This document shows positions 25,901 through 35,086 of a stretch of DNA of 64,000 bases, in pieces. Every line of letters starts with the position of its first letter. The stretch's first letter is position 1. The notes below the pieces were generated by a model. That model had not been told where the DNA came from. It did not search any database and was given only the letters and a program-made list of their open reading frames with translations. The position numbers and the translations under genes were made by a program. The stretch comes from Rhizocola hellebori (GTDB lineage Bacteria; Actinomycetota; Actinomycetes; Mycobacteriales; Micromonosporaceae), in assembly GCF_016862955.1 (NCBI RefSeq), contig NZ_BONY01000033.1, positions 41,378 to 105,377 of the forward strand, read 5' to 3'.

Positions 25901-28900
25901 GACGCGCTGGGGGCCACCCCGGCCTACCGTGGTTACACCCCAACACTCTTCCTCGACGCGGCGGGCAAGCTCGCGGGCCAGTTCCCGACCGCGCCGCAGG
26001 TCGGCTACACCGGATCGCTGGGCAATGGCGGCTCCGGGCTGTGTATCGACACCAGGAACGGTTCGGCTTCGGCTGGGACGCCGATCCAGATCCTGGGCTG
26101 CGTGGACAATGCCGCCCAGAAGTGGACTTTCAACCCGTCGACTCGGATCTCCGGCATCGGCTGCATCGATGGCGGTGACGGCAGCCAGGGCCGGCTCGTG
26201 GTCAGCAATCCGTGCGACTCTTCGGCGGGCCAGAAGTGGCGGATGGATGCCAACGGCAACATCGTGCTCATTTCGACCGGGCGCTGCCTGTCCTCACCCA
26301 ACAACAGCAGCGTTCCCGGTACCCAGCTGATGATGTGGGACTGCCGCAGCACTCCGCTTTCGGCCGGGCAGATCTGGTTCGGCAGCGCGCACACCCCCAT
26401 CACGTCGCCGGCGGCTACCCCGGCCGTGACCGATGGCAATTGGCACCACGCGGTGCTCACCGCCTCCGGCGGCTCGCAAACCCTCTATCTCGACGGCGTC
26501 GTGGTGGGCAGCAAGACCGGGCTCGTGGTCGGCGGTGGGCAGAAGTACCAGTACATCGGCGCGGGTTACCTGAGCGCGGGCTGGCTCAGCGAGCCCGACA
26601 CCGCTGTTTTCTCCAACCAGGGGGCGGCGAGCTACTTCAACGGCAGGATCGGCGAGGTCGCCTTCTTCGACCGTCCGTTGACCGCCAACGAGGTGCTGGC
26701 GCTGAAGGCGGCGCGCGATACCGTGAGCCGTCCGCTCACCGAGATCAAACGGCCTAGCGGCAATATCGCCGCCGCGGTGACCTATGACGAAGTGTCCGAT
26801 GTGGTCTCCGGGCTGACCGACGAGTTCGGCGGCCACTGGGCGGTTTCCGCGCCCACCGCGCAGGGCTCCTACCTCGTGCACTCCAGCACTGTGCTGGGCG
26901 CGTCGCCGTCCGAGTACTGGCGGCTGGCCGAGACGGGGGTCTCCGACGCGGTCAATGAGGTCAACGGCGGGACCGCCACCTACATGGGCGCAGTGCTTCT
27001 CGGCGCCACGTCCGGTCCGTTCGGGGACACGAGCTGGGCTGGATCCTTCGACGGCGCGAGCGCCTATCTCAAGCTGCCGCCGGGCGACGTCCCAGGCACG
27101 GGCGCGTTCTCCGTCGGGATGTGGTTCCGGGCGCAGACGGGAATGACCGGAACCCTTTACAGCTACCAGGATCAGCCGATCGGGACAGTTCCCTCCGCGT
27201 GGGCACCCGCGCTCTATGTCGGCACCGATCACAAGCTGCACGGGAAATTCTGGACGGTGTCGGGCGGCGCGGTGCCGATGGAGTCGATGACCAACGTCGA
27301 TGACGGCATCTGGCATCACGCCGTGCTTAGCACGTCAGGTACCAGTCAAATGCTTTATCTGGATGGAAACCCGGTGGCGGTCAGCCCGCTGACGGGCGCA
27401 CTGGCCACCGGAGCGATGACCATCGGCTCGGTCGGCGCGGGCTCCACGAAGCTGTGGCCCGCGGGTCAGGACAGCTCCAACGGTTACTTCACCGGTGACA
27501 TCGCCGAGGTGTCGCTCTACCGCAGCCAGATCAGTGGGTCGCAGGCGATGGCCCAGTACAGCTCGCGGGCCAAGGCAACCGGCACGAGTCTGGTGAAGAA
27601 ATACGTCATCACCGACCCCACCAACGGAAGCCTCACCACCAAGTCCTACGAGCTGCCTTCGGGCCGGATGGTCGCCTACACCGACGCGTTGGGCGCGCAG
27701 ACCCGGTTGGGGTATGACGCGATGGGCGCGCTCACCACGGCGACCGATCCCAACGGCAACTACAGCCAGAGCACTCACGACGTCAGGGGAAACACCACCG
27801 AGCAGACCAGTTGCCTGGTGCGCTCGAATGATCCGGCGCTGGCGAACTGCTCGACCATTTACTACACCTACACCAATAACGCGTCCAATCCGGACGATCC
27901 ATGCAACAACCGGATTTTGACTTCGCGCGATGGACGCTCTGTCGACGAGAACGATCCCGTTTACAAAACCACCTATGCCTATGACGCCAAGTGCAACATT
28001 ATTGCGGTGACCGATCCTCTGGGCCGCAAGACGTCGACTGCCTACACCGGGGATCGGAACACGGCGTCGGTCGACTCGGCCGGCTACGTCCCGGCCGGGC
28101 TGCCGATCCGGCTGACGTCGGCCGGCGGCTCGGTGCAGACGGTGGGCTACTACGCCAACGGCGATGTGGCGTCGGTGACTGACGCGGGTGGAAAAGTCAC
28201 CAAGTTCGAGTACGACCGGCTGGGACGGCTGGTGAAGCAGACCGAGAGCACCGAAACCCCGGCCGTGCTTGTCACCGAAATCACCTACGACAAGCAGTCG
28301 CGGGTGAAGACGCAAAAGCTGCCCAGCACCATCGATCAGGTCGTCAACGCGGAAGTCCATCAGGCGTTGAGCACCTTCAGCTATGACTATGACGGGCACA
28401 CCCTTTCGCAGAAGATCGAAGACCTGGGCCTGGTGGACCCGACGCGCGAGGTCAGGTCCGAATACAACTCTTTCGGCTTGCGTACCAAGACGATCGATGC
28501 CCTGGGCAAGGAGACCGTCTACACCTACGACACATTCGGCAACGCGCTCACGGTGAAGCAGCCCGGTGCCAACGGCGCCACCGTCGTCAGCGAGTACGAC
28601 GCCAACGGCCGGCTGGTCACGTCGGGCATCCAGAACTGGACCGGGGACCCTGACACGACCGCCGACGATGTGCCGCTCAAGACACTCTCCTCGACCGGTT
28701 ACGACCCGGCCGGGCGCGTCTCGTGGGTGTCCGATGCCGAGGGACGGCTGACGAGGTACACGTATTACGACGACGGAAAACTGTGGAAGACCATCCGCAC
28801 CGACGGGGCGCCGGTGTCGCCGCGCGAATACGTCGTGGAGGTCAACGAATACGACAAGGCCGGCAACATCGTCAAGCAGACGGCCAACAACGGTGCCACC

Positions 28901-31900
28901 GTCACCACCTTCCAGGTCGACGTCGCCTCCAGACCGATTTCGTCCACGTTGGACCCTGCCGGGCTCAAGCGCACCACCGCGTCGAGCTACGACGCCGACG
29001 ATCACCTCATCGAAGCCAAGTCCATCAACGACGTGGGCGCGGTGCTCGGCTATCGCCAAGCCTCCTTCGACCCGCTCGGCCGGGTGCTGTCGCAGACCAC
29101 CTTCAACGGCCCGGCCGGCACCGACCCGCTCAAGGTCGCGACCGGGCGCTGGAAGCTGGAGGACAGCGGCACCGACTCGGCCGGCAACAACCCACTCACC
29201 GCGACCGGTGGCCCCCTTTTCGACCAGAACGATCACGCGACCGGTTTCAGCAAGGGCACGCTGTTCAACGGAAGTGGCCGCATCACCGGCGTCACCTCCG
29301 CCGTCGACACCCGCAACAGCTTCACCGTCGCGGCCTGGGTCAAGCTCGACACCTCCACTGCGACCGCGCCGGTGACAATCGTCAGCCAGGACGGCCGAAA
29401 AGTCAGCGGATTCAACCTGTACTACAACAAGGCCACCGGTCTGTGGTCCTTCGCGATGCCCCGGTCGGACGCTCCGGGCCAGTCGGTGGAGACGGTCACG
29501 TCGGCCGTAGCCGCCACCAACGCCTGGACCCACGTGGCCGCGGTCTACGACGCGCCTGCCAAAACCATGAAGCTCTACGTCAACGGGGTGCAGTCGGGCG
29601 CCACGGTGAACAGGACGGCTACCCCGTGGAGCGCACCGGGTCGGCTTGTCATCGGCGATGGAAAGGCTGGGGGAGAGCTCAACAACCGTACCGATCTATT
29701 CATCCAGGACACCAGCGGAATCGTGAAGTCCTACAGCAACACCGGCCAGACCATGGGCACCGCGGCTGCGCTGGGCGCGGCTACCCAGCTCAGCAGTATG
29801 AACTTCGCCGGCCTCTACCCGGTGATCGCCGACTGGACAGGCGACGCCAAACCCGACTACATCGGCCGTGACTCCGCCGGGGACCTCTGGCTCTACCCGC
29901 ACACCGGCGGCACGGGACTTTCCACCTTCACCTCGCGGACGAAGATTGGCACCGGATTCGGAATCTACAACTATTTGGGTGCGGCCGACCTCGACGGCGA
30001 CGGCCGAGCCGAGCTGCTCACCCGGGAAACCGCTACCGGCAAGCTTTTCTACCACCCCAACGCGGGCGGAACAGCCGCTCCCTATGCCCTGGGCGCGCCC
30101 GTTCTGATCAACACGGCGAACTGGAACCCGTACAACTGGATATACCTGGGCGACATCAACGGTGACGGCCGCGCCGATCTGATGTCGCGCAACAGTTCCA
30201 CCAACAATATGTACCTGTATAAGAACCTCGGGGCCTTCGCCGCGGACGCACTGTTCGCCGGGCCGGAACAGGTCGGCGCCGGTTGGGGCGGCTACACCGT
30301 CAGCACAGGCGATCTCAACGGCGACGGCAAGGTGGACCTGATCGCCAAGGATTCGGCCAACAGCATGTGGTTGTACCCGAACGTCGGCGGGACGGGCACC
30401 GGAACCTTCGGTGCGCGGGTGTCCATCCCGGGAACCTGGACAGGATTCGGCTTCCACGCCACCGCAAACTTCGACGGCGACACCGCCTCGAACTGGCGGG
30501 GCTCGCTCAACGACGTCCAGATCTACCAGCGGGCGCTGACGCAGGCGGAAGTCAACCAGGTCAAGGGGCTTACCCTGCCGGCCGCAGGTTCGTCGGTCAG
30601 TCGGGTGTCGTACACATTGGACAGACGTGGCATGCCGACCCAGATGTTCGACCCGCTGGGCAACGAGACCGGCTACGTCTACGACGAGGGCGGCCGCCAG
30701 GTGAGCACCAGGTCGGCGCCGTTCGTATCGGAAACCGGCGGAGTGGCGGCCCCGCTTCCGGCAGGATCGTTGTCGGTCATCGGCTACAACACCTTCGGCG
30801 AACCTGTGCGCACCAAGGACCCCAACGGGAAGGTGACCTTCGTCGAGTACGACAAGGCTGGCCGGCCGGTCAAGCAAACCATGCCGATTTACGTTCGGCC
30901 CGATGGCGTGGCGCAGGCCGACAGCATCACCAGCCGGGTCTACAACGAAACCGGTCAGGTGATACAGCAGTTCGACGGTGACGGCAACCCCACCTCGTTT
31001 GTCTACGACCAGCTCGGCCGGGTGCGGAAGGTGACAACCGCCGACACGAAGACCACCCGCTACCGGTACGACATGATAGGCAACGTCACCGAGATGATCG
31101 ACCAGCTCGGCCACTCGACCTCGGCGACCTACGACTTCCTCGGACGCAAATGCACCGCCACGGACGCGCTTGCCAACACGACCACTTACCACTACGGCGT
31201 CGGCAGGCTGGACTGCCAGACCGCCATTCCCGCCAACGATCCCGGTCGTCTGACCGAAGTGGACTCGCCCGCACATGTCAAAACCCGAGTCGTCTACAAC
31301 GCGGTGGGGGAAGTCGTTGACGCGTATGACAGCGCCAGCAACCTGACTCATTTCACTTACGACGGCATGGGCCGGGTCACCGCCAAAATCCTTCCGGACC
31401 TCAGCTCCACTGCGCCGACCTACGACCTTTCCGGCGCGGTGCTCGCCAACAGCACCTACACCAATGGCAGCGCCACTCCGGTGCTCATGACATCGCAGAC
31501 TTACGATGCCGCCGGGCGGATCGTCTCGTCCACCGACGCCAATCAGCACATCTCCAAATTCACCTACAACGCCGTCGGACTGCTGGTCTCGCAGCGGGAA
31601 CCGACGAGCGCGGTGGCCGCCGAGGACATCGTCACCACCTACGGCTATGACCAGGCGGGCAACCAGACACGCTTCACCAATGGCAATAACAACGCTTTCA
31701 TCACCACTTACAACGCGTGGAATCTGCCGGAGTCGTCGATCGAGCCGAGCACGCCCGGTCAGACCACCGACGAGTCGCGCACCTTCACCGCCAGCTACGA
31801 CAAGGCCGGCCGGGTCGCCACGCAGGCCTCCCCGGGATCGGTGAAGATCACCAACCATTACAACTCCATGAACCGCCTCACCAGCCAGGACGGCACCATC

Positions 31901-34900
31901 GCCGGGGTGGGCACCACGCGTTCATATGACTACGACGCCGTCGGCCGGCCATGGAGGTTCTCCGGGCCGTCCGGGCTCAGCGAAATCAGTTACGACAATC
32001 GTGGCCTGCCCCTGAACATCACCAAGGGCGGGGTCACCGAGTCGGCATTCACTTGGAACGTTGACGGCCAGATGGCGTCACGCACGGATGCCGCCGGAGC
32101 CACCACCTACGACTACGACACCTCGGGCCGGCTCTGGAAAATCACCAACGGCACGAGCCTGCTGGCGACCTACGGTTACGACAACATGAGCCGGGTCTCA
32201 AGCATCACCTACGGCGGCAGCAGGGTTCGCCTCCTGGGCTACGAGGCGGGCACCGGCCGGCCGCAGACCGACGAGCTGAAGACCTCGGCCTCCGGGTCGA
32301 CAATCGGGAAGATCGCCTACACGTTCGACGCCAATGGCAACGAGAAAACCAAGACCACCACTGGTTTTGGCGGTGCCACGATTTCCAACACCTACCACTA
32401 CGACTTCGCCAATCGCCTCAAGAGCTGGAACAACGGCACCAATACTGTCGACTACGAATACGACAAGGCTGGAAACCGTTGGAAGGCAGGCGGATCCACC
32501 TTCGTCTACGACGCCCGTAACCGGTTGGTCAGCTCGTCTGCGGGAGCCGTCACCTACGAATACACCTCTCGCGGCACGCTGGCCAAGAAGAAGATCGGCT
32601 CGGTGGAGATAGACACTGCTACCGATGCTTTCGGTCAAGTCACCAGCCAGGAAGACGAGCTCGGAGTCGCCCAAAGTTACACCTACGATGCCCTGGGCCG
32701 TTCTGTCCTCAATGGACATTCATATTCGGGTACCGGGAACCAGCTCGCCAAGGACAGCTCCGCCCGCTACATCCGGGCTCCCGGCGGTGAGCTGGTCGCC
32801 ACCACCGACGCCGCTGGCGCCAACCGGGTCAACGTATGGACCGACCTGCATTCCGATGTGGTCGCCCAGTTCGCCGACTCCGCCACGTCTCTGACTAAAA
32901 CGGCGACCTATGACCCCTTCGGCAAGGTGGTCGGCTCTTCCACCCTGGCGGGCAGTCTCGGGTACCAGTCGGAATGGACCGACTCCGCCACCAAACGCGT
33001 CAACATGGCAGCGCGCTGGTACAACCCGGAAACCGGCCAATTCGATTCCCGCGACACCCAGGCGAACAGCCCTGCGGGCTCATCGGTCAACGCCAACCGC
33101 TACGCCTACGCCAACGTCAATCCGCTCACCGGCGTCGACCCCTCCGGCCACCATCGCGTCGATGGGGTCGCCCCGCCGCCGCCCCCTGCGCCCCCACACT
33201 GTGGCGCGGACGGTAGAAGCCCCGGTACTGGCTGCGCCAATCCAGGGGGCGGCGGAGGCGGCGGCAGCGGCGACGGCGGCGGCACCCCGACCATCGTCCC
33301 CAAGAAGGATCCCTGCGCGACCTCGTGGGGCCCCTACAGCGCCTGCGCGACCGACCCGCCGAAGCCGGTGGTCTGCCCGCACCACAACCAGAACATGAAC
33401 TACTACGAGGGCTGCACCGACGTCCTGGTCACCGAACATTCCTGTCGCATCAATGGTGCCGACATCCCGAAGGAGAAACTGCCCAAGGGCGTGGCCTGCA
33501 CCGACCTCGCGCAGAACATGGACAAGCTGGGTAACCAGTACGAGGGCTACGCCGACGGCAGCAACCGCGATCTCGTCACCGCAGTCCTGCTCGGCGAGGC
33601 GGTCGAAGTGACCGCCGCGCAAGGCGAAGCGGCGGCTCAGGCGGCTAAAGAAGCCCAATGCCAGGCCGACTTCTGGTGCCGCAACGCCAGCGTCATCGGC
33701 ACCATCGCCGGTGTCGTCGCCGGTGCGGTGGCAGGCGCGGTCTGCATGGCGGCCACGGCCGGCGCAGGCTCGGTCGGTTGCGCCTTCGCGGCAGGCTTCG
33801 TGGGAGGTTTCGTCGGCAGCCTCACCACCGGCCTGCTCGAGGGCAAAGAAGGAATGGAGCTCTGGGGCGGTGCCCTGATCGACGGCGTGATCGGTGGCGT
33901 CATCGGCGTCCTCACCCTCGGTGCAGGAGCAGCGCTGGGTGCGGGCGTGCGCGGTCTGCTGCGTACCGGGGTGGGAAAGGCGGCCGCCAAGTGGGCCACC
34001 GGCGCCAGCCGCAGCGCAGCCTCGAAGGTCGCCTCCACCAGCGCGGGCCGCGGCCTGCAGGTCATGCGCGACACCGCGATCAAGATCGAGAGCAAGGTCG
34101 GCAGCTGCACCATCGGGACTCTCGGCGAAGTCGCCATGGAAGCCCGTAACCTGCACAGCTTCGACCCCGACACCTTGGTCCTGATGGCTGGGGGCGCCTA
34201 TTCGGCCATCAAGGACATCAAGATCGGTGACAAGGTTGTCGCCTCCGACCCGGAAACCGGTGCCACGTCTGAACAACCCGTCACCGCCCTGCACGTCAAC
34301 CAGGACCTGGACCTCACTGACCTCACCATCAGCTCCCAGCAGCCCGAGCCGGCCCCACGCCCCGAGATCGGTCAGCGCACCGGCCAGGGCGCAGGCACCA
34401 CCCGCGGTCCAACCGCGACAGTCACCCTGCATACCACTCAGCATCACCCCTTCTGGGACGCCAGCACCTCACGCTGGATCGACGCGGCAAAGCTCGTCCC
34501 GAACAAATCGGTTCTCGTCACCGCCGATGGGCAGCGCCTATACGTCACCGGGGTCGACAACCACTCCGGCACCAAGGAAATGCGCGACCTCACCGTCGCC
34601 ACCGTCCACACCTACTATGTGATCGCCGGCGACACACCGGTCCTCGTCCACAACTGCGGCGAGATTGACGTCTATCATGCGACTACCAGTCCGCGTGCGG
34701 CGGAAGGCGTTCTAGGTGGCATCGATCCTGCTTTCTTCAACCCAAATAGTCGGTTCGGGCCCGCATTTCATGTGACTGAAAACGCTGATACAGCAGTTGC
34801 AGAACTCGCCCATCATGGCGCGACGCCAACAAACATGATTCGCTTTACGTTTGATCCACGACGTGCTGTCGTACTCGACCTAACAGACTCTGCCGTGGCG

Positions 34901-35086
34901 AAGTCTTGGGGATGGGGGTATTCTGGGGGGCCAATTTCCGGTGCGACGCGAGACATTGGTCCGGTAGCGCGTGCGTCTGGCTATACGGCGATAAAGTATC
35001 CCTCGATGCGAGGCGAGGGGGCGAACTGGGCTATTCTCAGTGATTTCGACAATCTCCTCAGACCGCAGATGGTGACCCCGATGTGA
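22991..35086 (+). CDS. Giant RHS/YD-repeat polymorphic toxin with Hint domain and ART/RES-like tip
   Basis: A 4031-residue exported protein; GGAGG stands 7 nt before the ATG. Domains in order: N-terminal signal or membrane segment (about 6-27); DNRLRE-type domain (about 335-517); Ig-like segment (520-615); LamG 1 (about 875-1243) interrupted by a ricin-type trefoil (1012-1132, with QKW repeats); LamG 2 (about 1307-1523); YD repeats (about 1534-2047); LamG 3 (about 2050-2532) interrupted by FG-GAP/VCBS repeats (about 2229-2497); YD repeats (about 2537-3376) with the RHS core ending NRYAYANVNPLTGVDPSG; Pro/Gly linker; hydrophobic Gly/Ala pre-toxin region (3560-3667); Hint autoprotease (Ser3723 to Asn3888); toxin tip to 4031. 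The YD shell is expected to encapsulate the tip, and Hint to cut before Cys3889. A downstream gene overlaps the stop by 4 bp and is the likely immunity gene. Confidence 0.93.
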   Translation: MRRVGWIVIPLIVVVAMTLGLPPGAVPGNGTFPLSWLWTWTTQRPASAFLNVPQQQHGPDIKRDPQVPTSATDLNGLSDGPATPARQRKPWTTPNRTGSFSEATSTRIAAAATERSDMYANADGTYARTVYQDPVNFKAADGSWKPIDRSLARRGDGRLAQKAASTDFTVAARSSDARLVTINLDAGHAFSYGLAGAADVPANVNENSSLYPGVLSNVDLKLEVLANGVKESLILRSAAAPASFVFPFDLVGLTAALGANGSVELTDAAGVVRASLPAGFMQDSRFDRESGDFTRSDAVIYELVDVNGRRALKVTPDAAWLRDPARVYPVTLDPSTFMGTGDTYVYKTSGSDHSGEDNLPVGTYDGGTHVARSLMHFDGFSTTYNGATITGASLWTWLTWTYDCTARKVEVKPINAAWNAATVQWPGPALGAAIGSATPNAPHACANDGGNRAVGDPVQINLTPLTTFQNWLTGSPNYGLALTAPSETTSNQWKRFTSRNFANYLYQPRLIVYYTGPGTPQIDAAYPASGYNSPTLTPTLIAEAHDPDGVGSPFTYQFQVYDSNGTMVENSGRIASSSFQVGPNKLARGQSYSWAVVASDGSTESPPSVFSLSTLPPQPPVTSGLAQNGMKGFEPSIGNYTTSATDVKISTVGPDLTATRIYNSLDRRTNLAFGTGWSSQADMRITELDVVSGVPQVLSVTYASGQEAIFGKKADGSFASPLGRVANLSCLNASGAVITCPTTSATAITGYRLLEKDGTAYTFAATIAGSGSYALTSITDFSGRVETLTYNAGTLQLAKITSASGRALSFTWSAGHILTVATDELVAGTPSSRSIWTYTYVNNSLTKVCPPDEAVKCTQYTYSTTGSAFPSLVRNLAPTSNWRLTDAVGSSIAASSVLDQGGADNGVASSVAFGQSGPLVGATGSKAAQFNGSSSVIALPNTLANESGYRSASVWFNTTTPGKVLLSQSTDALGATPAYRGYTPTLFLDAAGKLAGQFPTAPQVGYTGSLGNGGSGLCIDTRNGSASAGTPIQILGCVDNAAQKWTFNPSTRISGIGCIDGGDGSQGRLVVSNPCDSSAGQKWRMDANGNIVLISTGRCLSSPNNSSVPGTQLMMWDCRSTPLSAGQIWFGSAHTPITSPAATPAVTDGNWHHAVLTASGGSQTLYLDGVVVGSKTGLVVGGGQKYQYIGAGYLSAGWLSEPDTAVFSNQGAASYFNGRIGEVAFFDRPLTANEVLALKAARDTVSRPLTEIKRPSGNIAAAVTYDEVSDVVSGLTDEFGGHWAVSAPTAQGSYLVHSSTVLGASPSEYWRLAETGVSDAVNEVNGGTATYMGAVLLGATSGPFGDTSWAGSFDGASAYLKLPPGDVPGTGAFSVGMWFRAQTGMTGTLYSYQDQPIGTVPSAWAPALYVGTDHKLHGKFWTVSGGAVPMESMTNVDDGIWHHAVLSTSGTSQMLYLDGNPVAVSPLTGALATGAMTIGSVGAGSTKLWPAGQDSSNGYFTGDIAEVSLYRSQISGSQAMAQYSSRAKATGTSLVKKYVITDPTNGSLTTKSYELPSGRMVAYTDALGAQTRLGYDAMGALTTATDPNGNYSQSTHDVRGNTTEQTSCLVRSNDPALANCSTIYYTYTNNASNPDDPCNNRILTSRDGRSVDENDPVYKTTYAYDAKCNIIAVTDPLGRKTSTAYTGDRNTASVDSAGYVPAGLPIRLTSAGGSVQTVGYYANGDVASVTDAGGKVTKFEYDRLGRLVKQTESTETPAVLVTEITYDKQSRVKTQKLPSTIDQVVNAEVHQALSTFSYDYDGHTLSQKIEDLGLVDPTREVRSEYNSFGLRTKTIDALGKETVYTYDTFGNALTVKQPGANGATVVSEYDANGRLVTSGIQNWTGDPDTTADDVPLKTLSSTGYDPAGRVSWVSDAEGRLTRYTYYDDGKLWKTIRTDGAPVSPREYVVEVNEYDKAGNIVKQTANNGATVTTFQVDVASRPISSTLDPAGLKRTTASSYDADDHLIEAKSINDVGAVLGYRQASFDPLGRVLSQTTFNGPAGTDPLKVATGRWKLEDSGTDSAGNNPLTATGGPLFDQNDHATGFSKGTLFNGSGRITGVTSAVDTRNSFTVAAWVKLDTSTATAPVTIVSQDGRKVSGFNLYYNKATGLWSFAMPRSDAPGQSVETVTSAVAATNAWTHVAAVYDAPAKTMKLYVNGVQSGATVNRTATPWSAPGRLVIGDGKAGGELNNRTDLFIQDTSGIVKSYSNTGQTMGTAAALGAATQLSSMNFAGLYPVIADWTGDAKPDYIGRDSAGDLWLYPHTGGTGLSTFTSRTKIGTGFGIYNYLGAADLDGDGRAELLTRETATGKLFYHPNAGGTAAPYALGAPVLINTANWNPYNWIYLGDINGDGRADLMSRNSSTNNMYLYKNLGAFAADALFAGPEQVGAGWGGYTVSTGDLNGDGKVDLIAKDSANSMWLYPNVGGTGTGTFGARVSIPGTWTGFGFHATANFDGDTASNWRGSLNDVQIYQRALTQAEVNQVKGLTLPAAGSSVSRVSYTLDRRGMPTQMFDPLGNETGYVYDEGGRQVSTRSAPFVSETGGVAAPLPAGSLSVIGYNTFGEPVRTKDPNGKVTFVEYDKAGRPVKQTMPIYVRPDGVAQADSITSRVYNETGQVIQQFDGDGNPTSFVYDQLGRVRKVTTADTKTTRYRYDMIGNVTEMIDQLGHSTSATYDFLGRKCTATDALANTTTYHYGVGRLDCQTAIPANDPGRLTEVDSPAHVKTRVVYNAVGEVVDAYDSASNLTHFTYDGMGRVTAKILPDLSSTAPTYDLSGAVLANSTYTNGSATPVLMTSQTYDAAGRIVSSTDANQHISKFTYNAVGLLVSQREPTSAVAAEDIVTTYGYDQAGNQTRFTNGNNNAFITTYNAWNLPESSIEPSTPGQTTDESRTFTASYDKAGRVATQASPGSVKITNHYNSMNRLTSQDGTIAGVGTTRSYDYDAVGRPWRFSGPSGLSEISYDNRGLPLNITKGGVTESAFTWNVDGQMASRTDAAGATTYDYDTSGRLWKITNGTSLLATYGYDNMSRVSSITYGGSRVRLLGYEAGTGRPQTDELKTSASGSTIGKIAYTFDANGNEKTKTTTGFGGATISNTYHYDFANRLKSWNNGTNTVDYEYDKAGNRWKAGGSTFVYDARNRLVSSSAGAVTYEYTSRGTLAKKKIGSVEIDTATDAFGQVTSQEDELGVAQSYTYDALGRSVLNGHSYSGTGNQLAKDSSARYIRAPGGELVATTDAAGANRVNVWTDLHSDVVAQFADSATSLTKTATYDPFGKVVGSSTLAGSLGYQSEWTDSATKRVNMAARWYNPETGQFDSRDTQANSPAGSSVNANRYAYANVNPLTGVDPSGHHRVDGVAPPPPPAPPHCGADGRSPGTGCANPGGGGGGGSGDGGGTPTIVPKKDPCATSWGPYSACATDPPKPVVCPHHNQNMNYYEGCTDVLVTEHSCRINGADIPKEKLPKGVACTDLAQNMDKLGNQYEGYADGSNRDLVTAVLLGEAVEVTAAQGEAAAQAAKEAQCQADFWCRNASVIGTIAGVVAGAVAGAVCMAATAGAGSVGCAFAAGFVGGFVGSLTTGLLEGKEGMELWGGALIDGVIGGVIGVLTLGAGAALGAGVRGLLRTGVGKAAAKWATGASRSAASKVASTSAGRGLQVMRDTAIKIESKVGSCTIGTLGEVAMEARNLHSFDPDTLVLMAGGAYSAIKDIKIGDKVVASDPETGATSEQPVTALHVNQDLDLTDLTISSQQPEPAPRPEIGQRTGQGAGTTRGPTATVTLHTTQHHPFWDASTSRWIDAAKLVPNKSVLVTADGQRLYVTGVDNHSGTKEMRDLTVATVHTYYVIAGDTPVLVHNCGEIDVYHATTSPRAAEGVLGGIDPAFFNPNSRFGPAFHVTENADTAVAELAHHGATPTNMIRFTFDPRRAVVLDLTDSAVAKSWGWGYSGGPISGATRDIGPVARASGYTAIKYPSMRGEGANWAILSDFDNLLRPQMVTPM
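26023..26385 (+). other. Ricin-type beta-trefoil inserted in LamG 1 of the RHS protein
   Basis: Residues about 1012-1132 contain three trefoil units with the QxW hallmark (GLCIDTRNGSASAGTPIQILGC then QKWTF; GCIDGG then QKWRM; RCLSSPNNSSVPGTQLMMWDC). The LamG sequence before (SASVWFNTTTPGKVLLSQ) and after (DGNWHHAVLTASGGSQTLYLDG) continues across the insertion. Confidence 0.75.
27590..33150 (+). repeat. YD/RHS repeat shell of the polymorphic toxin
   Basis: Dozens of degenerate units of about 20 residues with the core YDxxGRL/YDxxGN (for example YDRLGRLVKQT, YDTFGNAL, YDQLGRVRKVT, YDTSGRLWKIT). The array is interrupted at about 29137-30585 by the LamG/FG-GAP block and ends in the RHS core motif near 33097-33153. 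Such arrays form a hollow beta cage around the C-terminal toxin. Confidence 0.85.
29674..30480 (+). other. FG-GAP/VCBS repeats inserted in LamG 3 of the RHS protein
   Basis: Residues about 2229-2497 hold repeats with the calcium-loop signature DxDGDGxxD/DxNGDGxxDL (ADLDGDGRAELL, GDINGDGRADLM, GDLNGDGKVDLI) and the alternate WLYPxxGGTG strand. They interrupt the LamG domain between GRLVIGDGKAGGE and ASNWRGSLNDVQIYQRAL, so the propeller is nested within the jelly roll. Confidence 0.75.
34157..34654 (+). other. Hint autoprotease domain of the RHS protein
   Basis: Residues 3723-3888. Ser3723 sits at the nucleophile position (SFDPDTLVLMAGG, compared with CFxxGTxV in most Hint domains). The T-x-x-HHPFWD block and the C-terminal TYYVIAGDTPVLVHN-Cys junction are intact. 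The domain should cleave the chain between Asn3888 and Cys3889 and free the tip. Confidence 0.8.
34655..35083 (+). other. C-terminal toxin tip, ADP-ribosyltransferase/RES-like fold
   Basis: Residues 3889-4031, following the Hint cut. The order of motifs resembles NAD-dependent ART/RES-type enzymes: an early VYHATTSPRAAEGVL (the His/Thr strand), FNPNSRFGPAFHVTENADTAVAEL (aromatic FG turn and TE), and a late GYTAIKYPSMRGEGANWAIL strand. The exact family cannot be fixed from motifs alone. Composition turns markedly more AT-rich than the RHS shell, as expected for an exchanged tip. Confidence 0.55.

Noticed and set aside
27335..29533. A 732-codon minus-strand frame
   Set aside because: It is antisense to the continuous RHS gene, with no ribosome-binding site and no family resemblance; long antisense frames are common in GC-rich YD-repeat DNA.
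29696..31858. A 720-codon minus-strand frame opposite the RHS gene
   Set aside because: Same reasons: shadow of the YD repeats, Arg/Val/Gly-rich product, no start signal.
33080..34447. A 455-codon minus-strand frame
   Set aside because: Antisense to the pre-toxin and Hint regions, which show intact, conserved coding on the plus strand.
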